DNA of 49,916 bases. Origin: Terriglobia bacterium. GTDB taxonomy: Bacteria; Acidobacteriota; Terriglobia; Bryobacterales; UBA6623. The stretch covers positions 1 through 49,916 of the forward strand of contig VXRL01000071.1 in the NCBI GenBank assembly GCA_009838515.1, written 5' to 3'. This document shows positions 44,563-49,916 of this stretch, piece after piece. Positions within the stretch are counted from its first letter, which is position 1, and each line of letters begins with the position of its first letter. The translations under genes were made by a program, and so were the position numbers. The notes under the pieces were generated by a model, which was not told the origin of the DNA, searched no databases, and saw only the letters and a list, made by a program, of their open reading frames with translations.

Positions 44563-45651
44563 ATGCGCCGTACCGTTTTGTTCCGCGCCGCCGCTCTGAC
44601 CCTTGGCGTAGGGCTGGCCGCTATCGCCTATCACGCAACCACCGAAGATCTGATGGTGTCCTCCGCCAACGCGTGGCTCGCCTCGCTGAACAGCAACCAA
44701 GTCACTGCCGCCCAGTTCAAACTGGACAATCCCGATTACGAGCGCTGGCACTATGTTCCAGACAACAGCTTCACCACCCAGCGTGGCTACGGGCGCAACG
44801 GCCTGACCTATAGGGACATGAGCCCAGAGCAGCGGTCGCTGGCCGACGCGCTGCTGGCGGCGTCGCTGTCACGGGCGGGGTTCGTGTCTGTCAAGACGAT
44901 CATGAGCCTGGAAGAAGTCCTACGGATCCAAGAGAATGACAATACCGGCCGCCGCGACGTTGATGTCTACCACGTAAGCATCTTCGGTAAGCCTTCGATG
45001 GATGGCAGGTGGGCCTGGCGCATGGAGGGCCACCATGTGTCGCTGCACTTTCTGATGCAGGACGGCAAGCTGGTATCGACTGCACCGGAGTTCCTAGGCG
45101 CGAACCCGCACATGGTCCTCGACGGCCCGCGCAAGGGAGTCCGCCCGCTGGGAGCCCGCGAGGACACCGCGCGCAAGCTCATGATGTCCTTGGGCGACTC
45201 CCTGAAGAAGGAGGCCTTGGTGGCGGAGAAGGCCTATAGGGACATCCTGACAACCGCCGACAGCCGGGCCGAGCTGGAGGACGAACCGCAGGGCTTGTCA
45301 GCATCCGAACTTAGCCAGGCACAGTACGAAATGTTGCTGGCGACAGCCGATCAGTATGCGGTCTCGCTGCCCGCGGAACAGGCCGAAGCGCGGATGAAGA
45401 GAGTGCGGGCAACGCCAAGGGACCAGCTGTTCTTCGCGTGGGCCGGCTCGATCGAGCCCGGAGGCGGGGACTATTACCGCATCCAGTCGCCGGAATTCCT
45501 GATCGAGTATGACAACGTGCAGAACGGCAACAACCACAGCCACACGGTCTGGCGCGAATTCAAAGGGGACTTCGGACGGGACCTGCTGGCGGCGCACTAC
45601 CAGCTGGACGATCACGGGCTGGGCCTAGATAGGAGCGTGGCCGCTGACTAG
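44563..45651 (+). CDS. DUF3500 domain protein, exported
   Basis: The 362-residue product has an N-terminal signal-like segment (VLFRAAALTLGVGLAAIAYHA) and a DUF3500 domain over the rest (WHYVPDNSFTTQRGYGRNGLTYRDMSPEQRSLADALLAASLS, VYHVSIFGKPSMDGRWAWRMEGHHVSLHF, WAGSIEPGGGDYYRIQSPEFLIEYDN). Histidine-rich strands such as RMEGHHVSLHF suggest metal binding, but no function is known for the family. A perfect -10 and a strong Shine-Dalgarno precede it. It is monocistronic as far as visible. Confidence 0.9.
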   Translation: MRRTVLFRAAALTLGVGLAAIAYHATTEDLMVSSANAWLASLNSNQVTAAQFKLDNPDYERWHYVPDNSFTTQRGYGRNGLTYRDMSPEQRSLADALLAASLSRAGFVSVKTIMSLEEVLRIQENDNTGRRDVDVYHVSIFGKPSMDGRWAWRMEGHHVSLHFLMQDGKLVSTAPEFLGANPHMVLDGPRKGVRPLGAREDTARKLMMSLGDSLKKEALVAEKAYRDILTTADSRAELEDEPQGLSASELSQAQYEMLLATADQYAVSLPAEQAEARMKRVRATPRDQLFFAWAGSIEPGGGDYYRIQSPEFLIEYDNVQNGNNHSHTVWREFKGDFGRDLLAAHYQLDDHGLGLDRSVAAD

Positions 45652-46037
45652 CGAGGCAGATGCGAGACATCGCGGTTTCGAGCCGAATCTTGTCCGTGAC
45701 AGGCCCAGCTTCGACAGCCTAGGAGGTTCACGCCAGAGTCGTCGGCTCTGGAGCGTGCCATGGCCCAGCGGCCCAATCAGTGCCGGACCCACCCGAAATC
45801 GCCCTCCGCATGCGTATGCGCGCCGAGGGACCGAGAGGCTCGTCCGCGAGATGGCGCTCAAGGACGGCCTGCTGGCGTGGGATCGGAACGGCCGGACACG
45901 TCAGAACTGGCGCGAGCTGCCCCTGATCTACGGGCGGCGAGGCGAGTCGCGGTGGGACGGAATCCTCCGTTGACCAAAGCTGCCAACGGCCGTCGCCGAT
46001 CCTTTCGAATGGCCTAGAGACGCCAGTCCCAGCTCCG
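45652..46037. other. intergenic region, 386 bases, containing a gene remnant
   Basis: Between the DUF3500 and PQQ-propeller genes lies a stretch with no intact gene. Its second half encodes a recognisable C-terminal fragment of a metallohydrolase (see 45830-45973). The rest is not recognised. The promoter of the propeller gene should lie near its right end, but none is clear. Confidence 0.45.
45830..45973 (+). pseudogene. C-terminal remnant of an amidohydrolase/deacetylase-type metallohydrolase
   Basis: In frame to the TGA at 45971-45973 the sequence reads TERLVREMALKDGLLAWDRNG then RTRQNWRELPLIYGRRGE. This resembles the very end of acidobacterial amidohydrolase/deacetylase family metallohydrolases, whose ends run like LTLRDGKVVWDLNG and then WxxLPxxYGxxGDxRWDG. 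No catalytic part of the enzyme is present upstream in any frame, and a +/-1 shift near 45828 would extend it by a few residues. I read it as a decayed gene end, not a functional protein. The resemblance is from memory. Confidence 0.4.
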
Positions 46038-47360
46038 ATGAGACTTCGAACCATCGTCGCCCCTACCGTGCTGTTCGCGGGATGGCTCTCAGTTCCCGGA
46101 TTGCTCCTGCCCGATGACTGGCCCCAGTGGCGGGGAGCAGGACGCCGCGGCGTCTGGAACGAGACTGGCATCGTGGACCGGTTTTCCGGCGAGAGGCTCG
46201 CCGTCACGTGGAGAGCCCCTGTGGGTTCCGGCTATGCGGGGCCCGCGGTGTCCGCCGGGCGCGTCTTCGTGACGGACTTCCGTCCGAGCAGGGGCTTGGA
46301 AGGCCACGAGGGCTTGGTCGCGCTCGACCAATTGACCGGGATGCCGCTTTGGTCACGCCGCTGGCCGGTCGACTACGCAGGCATCGAATACGCCGCGGGG
46401 CCGCGGGCGACGCCCACTGTCGACGGCAACCGCGCATACGCATTGGGCGCGACCGGCCGCCTAGTCTGCGTGCGGGTGCTTGACGGTTCCGTGCTGTGGG
46501 AACGGAGCTTTCCGCGGGACTTCGGTACCGAGCTGCCGCCGTGGGGAATGGCGTCCGCGCCGCTCGTGCACGGGGATCTGCTGATCACCGTCGCCTACGG
46601 GCGGCCCGGTGCCAAGGTCGTGGCGCTTGACAAGCATTCGGGCGAGGAGGTCTGGCGCGCACTCTCGTCAGAGCATTCCGGTCCGGGCTACTCGCAACCG
46701 ATCCTCTTGCATCACGAAGGGCGGCCGATATTGATCGTCTGGCACGCCGGAGGCCTGGCCGCGATCGAACCTGCGAGAGGCACGGTGATCTGGGAACAGC
46801 TATTCCGCACGCGCATGGAGACACCGATTGCGACTCCCGTGTGGCGCAGGCCGCACCTGCTCGTTTCCGCGTTCTTCAACGGTTCCCGCCTCTTCCGCCT
46901 GGGAGGGGCGGACGCCGAGCTGCTATGGCACGGTGGCAGCGACAGTGGTGTCGAAACGGACGGCCTGCACGCCTTGATGAACTCGCCGGTGATCGAAGGT
47001 GACTACATCTACGGGATCTGCAGCTATGGACAGCTCCGATGCCTGCGCCTGTCGACCGGCGAACGCGTCTGGGAGACCCAGGCCGTAACGCGAGAGAAGG
47101 CTCGCAATGCGTCGGCGTTCATGGTCCGTAACAGCGACCGGTATTTCATCAATAACGACCGCGGCGAGCTGATCATCGCTCGCATGGCTCCGACCGGTTA
47201 CACCGAGATCAGCAGGGCGGTCCTGATCCGGCCGACATCAACGCCGGGTGCCCGCCGGGAGCTCGGGGCTGTGAACTGGTCCCATCCGGCCTACGCCGGC
47301 AGGAGCGTCTTCGCGCGGAACGACGAAGAGATCGTGTGCGCGTCACTGGCCGCCGAGTGA
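46038..47360 (+). CDS. exported PQQ-like beta-propeller protein
   Basis: The 440-residue product starts with a signal-like segment (TIVAPTVLFAGWLSVPGLLL) followed by WPQWRGAGRRGVW, the typical opening of PQQ_2/Pyrrolo-quinoline-like propellers. Repeats with the A/W-docking pattern follow (GRVFVTDFR...GLVALDQLTGMPLWSRRW, NRAYALGATGRLVCVRVLDGSVLWERSF, GAKVVALDKHSGEEVWRAL, GLAAIEPARGTVIWEQLF and GQLRCLRLSTGERVWETQ). No PQQ-dehydrogenase catalytic residues are recognised, so it is more likely a scaffold or binding protein like BamB. It stands alone, 184 bases before the isochorismatase-like gene. Confidence 0.88.
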   Translation: MRLRTIVAPTVLFAGWLSVPGLLLPDDWPQWRGAGRRGVWNETGIVDRFSGERLAVTWRAPVGSGYAGPAVSAGRVFVTDFRPSRGLEGHEGLVALDQLTGMPLWSRRWPVDYAGIEYAAGPRATPTVDGNRAYALGATGRLVCVRVLDGSVLWERSFPRDFGTELPPWGMASAPLVHGDLLITVAYGRPGAKVVALDKHSGEEVWRALSSEHSGPGYSQPILLHHEGRPILIVWHAGGLAAIEPARGTVIWEQLFRTRMETPIATPVWRRPHLLVSAFFNGSRLFRLGGADAELLWHGGSDSGVETDGLHALMNSPVIEGDYIYGICSYGQLRCLRLSTGERVWETQAVTREKARNASAFMVRNSDRYFINNDRGELIIARMAPTGYTEISRAVLIRPTSTPGARRELGAVNWSHPAYAGRSVFARNDEEIVCASLAAE

Positions 47361-47544
47361 GTGCGCCTGACGGGGCTCGGTCCCGCAAGAGGCACGCAAA
47401 CCGCAAGGGAACGCACCAGCCGGAGAGCTGCGAAGACGTCGCGGGAATCTGTTCCGAACGGCAGATCAACGAATTCCAACCCCCGCCCAAGCGAACGCCG
47501 CCCAGCATACGGCGATAGAATGGGGCCGCGACTGGGATACGGCC

Positions 47545-48396
47545 ATGACACGTCGACAAGCTCTTCTGGTAGGCGCGGGCGGAGTTGCGGTGATCGCGGC
47601 GGCCCAGAGGCTCGTGCACCGGCCATCCCAACGCGGTGCAACGCTACGCCTCAACGCCCGCTCTCGAGTTGAGCGCGACGGCGTGGTCGAGTCACTGGAG
47701 AAGCCGGTTCTCTGGAAGGCGTCCGAATCGGCGATTGTCATCTGCGACATGTGGGACGACCATTACTGCAACAGCTCGGTATCTCGGCTCGAAGCCATGA
47801 TCCCGGAAATGAATCGCGTCGTGCGAACTGCCCGCGAACTCGGCATGGCGATCGTCCATGCCCCCAGCGGAACTATGGACGTCTATGCCGGAACTCCCCA
47901 GCGCGAGCGCATGCAGTCTGCGCCGCACGCCGAACCGCCGGTCCCGATCGCCAAGTGGTGCCACCTCGACCCGGAGTCGGAAGGCGCTTTTCCGATCCAT
48001 GACGAACACCCCTGCGACGACGAGTTCCCCGGCGAGAGAAAGCGCGCTTGGAGCCGTCAGCACCCCGACCTCGCCATGGCGGACGAGGACGGCATCAGCG
48101 ACGACGGGCAAGAGATCTTCAACTACTTCGCCCAGAATGGGATTGCGAACGTGGTGCTGATGGGCGTCCACACGAATCTCTGCGTCCTAGGCCGTCCCTT
48201 CGGCATTCGCCAGCAGGTCCGGCTTGGCAAGAACGTCGTGCTGGCGCGGGACCTCACGGACACTATGTACGACCCGCGAGATCCGCCGTACGTGAGTCAC
48301 GAGCGCGGTACTGAGCTCGTAATCGAGCACATCGAACGGTACTGGTGCCCCTCGATCGTTGGCAACGACCTGACGGTTGCCGCTGATCTCACATAG
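47545..48396 (+). CDS. exported isochorismatase-superfamily cysteine hydrolase
   Basis: The 283-residue product has a Tat-like leader (TRRQALLVGAGGVAVIAAA) and an isochorismatase-fold domain. The triad is readable as Asp68 in AIVICDMWDD, a Lys in AKWCHLD (about residue 137) and Cys213 in GVHTNLCVLGRPFGIRQ. Family members hydrolyse nicotinamide, N-carbamoyl compounds or isochorismate; the substrate cannot be chosen. Export of such an enzyme is unusual. The PLP enzyme starts 42 bases after its stop, so the two may be cotranscribed. Confidence 0.88.
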   Translation: MTRRQALLVGAGGVAVIAAAQRLVHRPSQRGATLRLNARSRVERDGVVESLEKPVLWKASESAIVICDMWDDHYCNSSVSRLEAMIPEMNRVVRTARELGMAIVHAPSGTMDVYAGTPQRERMQSAPHAEPPVPIAKWCHLDPESEGAFPIHDEHPCDDEFPGERKRAWSRQHPDLAMADEDGISDDGQEIFNYFAQNGIANVVLMGVHTNLCVLGRPFGIRQQVRLGKNVVLARDLTDTMYDPRDPPYVSHERGTELVIEHIERYWCPSIVGNDLTVAADLT

Positions 48397-48438
48397 GCTG
48401 GCCGACCGCAGCCATTTCCGCAGACTGGACCCGACGAC

Positions 48439-49605
48439 ATGGAAGATGGAGCCGATCTCTGCCGGCGCTTGGGTGTCAAGCGTGTGCTCAACGCCATGGG
48501 CGTACCCACGATCCTCGGCGCGAACACCGTTTCGGAAAATGTCCGGTCGGCCGTTGACAGCATCATGCAGGTTAGCGTCGAAATCGACGAACTGCAGGCG
48601 GCAGCCTGCCGCGCGATCAGCAGGCACACTGGCGCCGAGGCGGGCTGCGTCACGTCCTCGTGTTCGGCAGCGCTTGCGATTTCCGCCGCTGCTGCCATGA
48701 CGGGATCTGACCTCAGTGCGATCGGGCGACTTCCGAATACCAGCGGCATGCCGGATCAGGTTGTCCTTCCGGCGGCCCACGACGTGAACTTCGGGGCACC
48801 GGTCTCTCAGATGATTCGCATCAGCGGCGCGAACGTCGTTCGGATCGGAACGGCGAGCCATTGCGACGGGTATCACCTGAAGGGGGCCTTGGACGAAAGG
48901 GTGGCCGCGGTGTTCTACGTCGATTCCGGCGACGTGAACCCGGCGGGCTCGTTCCTGTCGCTCGAAGAATGCGTCGAGATCGCGGGTTCGAAGAACATTC
49001 CGGTTGTGGTCGACACCGCCGCCGGATCGGACGTGCGTCCATTCGTCGAGGCCGGCGCGGACCTAGCGATAACCAGTGCACACAAGCAGATGGGGGCGCC
49101 GACCTCCGGGATGATTTGCGGGAAGCTCGACTTGGTCCGTGCGTGCTACCTCCAGAACTACGGCATCGGTCGGGCGATGAAGGTCGGCAAGGAGGGCATT
49201 GTCGGTTGCATGGTCGCGACGGAAACCTGGTACGGGAGAGACCCGCGCGGCCAAGATCGCCGCTGCCGGGCCTTCGCCGGAATCCTCTCGCAAGCCTTGA
49301 AGGTCCGTCCGGGACCGGACGTCTGCACCGCAATCGTGTCGATTCCCGAGGGAACGGACGTGTCGGCGCGCGCCCTTGCGAACTGCCTGCGAGAGGGCGA
49401 CCCGCCGGTTTGGGTGAACCGCGTGGACGACGCGAACCAAGAGCTATGGCTCGACCTTCGCGTCGCGAACGAGGCGGACGCCACGGCCATTGCCAGACGA
49501 ATTGCCGAAACGATCCGCAATCCAGGGGCTCCCGCAGAGGATGTTCCCTACCACGACCTGTACTGGTCGGAGCGTCGCCTTCTCGAATGGCCGGCCTGGC
49601 GGTAG
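48439..49605 (+). CDS. SelA/DgaE-like PLP-dependent enzyme
   Basis: The 388-residue product is a fold-type I PLP enzyme of the SelA-like family (selenocysteine synthase, D-glucosaminate-6-phosphate ammonia-lyase and relatives). The entry VKRVLNAMGVPTILGANTVS, GAEAGCVTSSCSAALAISAAAA and IPVVVDTAAGSDVRPFVEAGADLAITSAHKQMGAP are typical, with Lys216 as the PLP-binding residue, followed by GRAMKVGKEGIVG. A tRNA-binding N-terminal domain of true SelA is absent, so a metabolic lyase or transferase is more likely. It lies 42 bases downstream of the isochorismatase-like gene. Confidence 0.88.
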   Translation: MEDGADLCRRLGVKRVLNAMGVPTILGANTVSENVRSAVDSIMQVSVEIDELQAAACRAISRHTGAEAGCVTSSCSAALAISAAAAMTGSDLSAIGRLPNTSGMPDQVVLPAAHDVNFGAPVSQMIRISGANVVRIGTASHCDGYHLKGALDERVAAVFYVDSGDVNPAGSFLSLEECVEIAGSKNIPVVVDTAAGSDVRPFVEAGADLAITSAHKQMGAPTSGMICGKLDLVRACYLQNYGIGRAMKVGKEGIVGCMVATETWYGRDPRGQDRRCRAFAGILSQALKVRPGPDVCTAIVSIPEGTDVSARALANCLREGDPPVWVNRVDDANQELWLDLRVANEADATAIARRIAETIRNPGAPAEDVPYHDLYWSERRLLEWPAWR

Positions 49606-49916
49606 GCCTCCCTCTCAGTCCCCTTTTATGGAGTCGAGCTCACCCCGCGCTCCCAGCACGAAGCTCCCGTCGCCAGTATGGCCGCGATCGAGTCGCTGAA
49701 GGCCTCCGATATCGGCGCGTTCGGTTCCTGTCGCGTCCGCACGCATTCTCCCCGCCCATTCCAAGAAGTTCAGCATGTGAAGAACGCTCCCAGCCTCGGG
49801 AATCGATTCGCCGGGACGGATTCGGTCTTTCTATTCGACGGTGTCCCTTGCTGATGACGGACAGATCGCCCCGACTGCCAGCTTGGCGAGCACGGGGGAT
49901 CCAGGTCAGAGTGTGG
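49606..49916. other. terminal intergenic region, 311 bases
   Basis: No complete gene is seen after the PLP enzyme. A minus-strand reading frame at 49615-49776 looks protein-like and is described separately. Whether a plus-strand gene begins beyond the window cannot be told. Confidence 0.4.
49615..49916 (-). pseudogene. possible gene fragment interrupted by TAG
   Basis: On the minus strand a frame running in from the window edge reads PVLAKLAVGAICPSSARDTVE, then a TAG at 49831-49833, then KDRIRPGESIPEAGSVLHML and NFLEWAGRMRADATG, ending at TGA 49615-49617. The composition looks like real protein on both sides of the TAG, which suggests a nonsense mutation in a gene end, or an unrelated short gene of 53 residues starting at ATG 49776. 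I do not recognise the family. Confidence 0.25.

Noticed and set aside
1..49916. CRISPR arrays, prophage or insertion sequences
   Set aside because: No regularly spaced repeats, no transposase or integrase signature and no terminal inverted repeats were seen anywhere in the window.

Overview
This is a GC-rich bacterial chromosome segment, most likely from an uncultured member of the Acidobacteriota (Bryobacterales/Solibacter-like). The inference rests on gene content: a VWFA-related protein of a type I associate with Acidobacteriota, a large Oar-like TonB-dependent outer-membrane protein, a paired DUF1552 / DUF1592-1588-1585 locus, three scattered sulfatases, a DUF3500 protein, and many Tat-like or Sec-exported versions of enzymes that are usually cytoplasmic. 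No phage, insertion sequence or CRISPR array is visible.

Left part (1-15.6 kb): a catabolic and accessory region with frequent strand switches. It holds a methyltransferase, a lipoprotein sulfatase, a YbdK-like carboxylate-amine ligase, the DUF1552-DUF1592 operon (a predicted di-haem exported protein), a VWFA-related protein, an exported alpha/beta hydrolase, an exported D-2-hydroxyacid dehydrogenase, an exported VOC protein and two more sulfatases.

Middle part (15.8-30.7 kb): tRNA-Ser(CGA), then the plus-strand housekeeping cluster surE-tlyA-nadK. After that come an aldo/keto-reductase-fold protein that appears to lack its catalytic residues, the Oar-like outer-membrane protein, a zinc alcohol dehydrogenase, a tandem pair of EstB-like serine hydrolases, a Kelch protein, a Tat-like-exported thiamine-diphosphate enzyme and an exported TIM-barrel isomerase-like protein.

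Right part (30.8-44.2 kb): a tightly packed minus-strand run of 16 genes that reads like one long operon. In transcription order it has a Gld-type ABC exporter (ATPase, permease, GldG-like, DUF4340), apt, ispE, prs, rplY, pth, rpsF, rpsR, rplI, an SDR, a DUF4380 protein, a NadD-like nucleotidyltransferase and a J-domain-like protein. Several products carry acidic or Ala/Pro/Glu low-complexity tails not needed by their families. The last three genes form an unusual trio at the 3' end.

Far right (44.5-49.9 kb): plus-strand genes for DUF3500, a PQQ-type beta-propeller, a Tat-like exported isochorismatase-fold hydrolase and a SelA/DgaE-like PLP enzyme, with probable gene remnants near 45.9 kb and 49.7 kb.

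No single locus is a clear new defence or mobile system. The most unusual material is the 3' trio of the long operon (DUF4380, NadD-like, J-like), the shared acidic tails, and the recurrent export of cofactor-dependent enzymes. All calls come from reading the sequence by eye; no database search was run.
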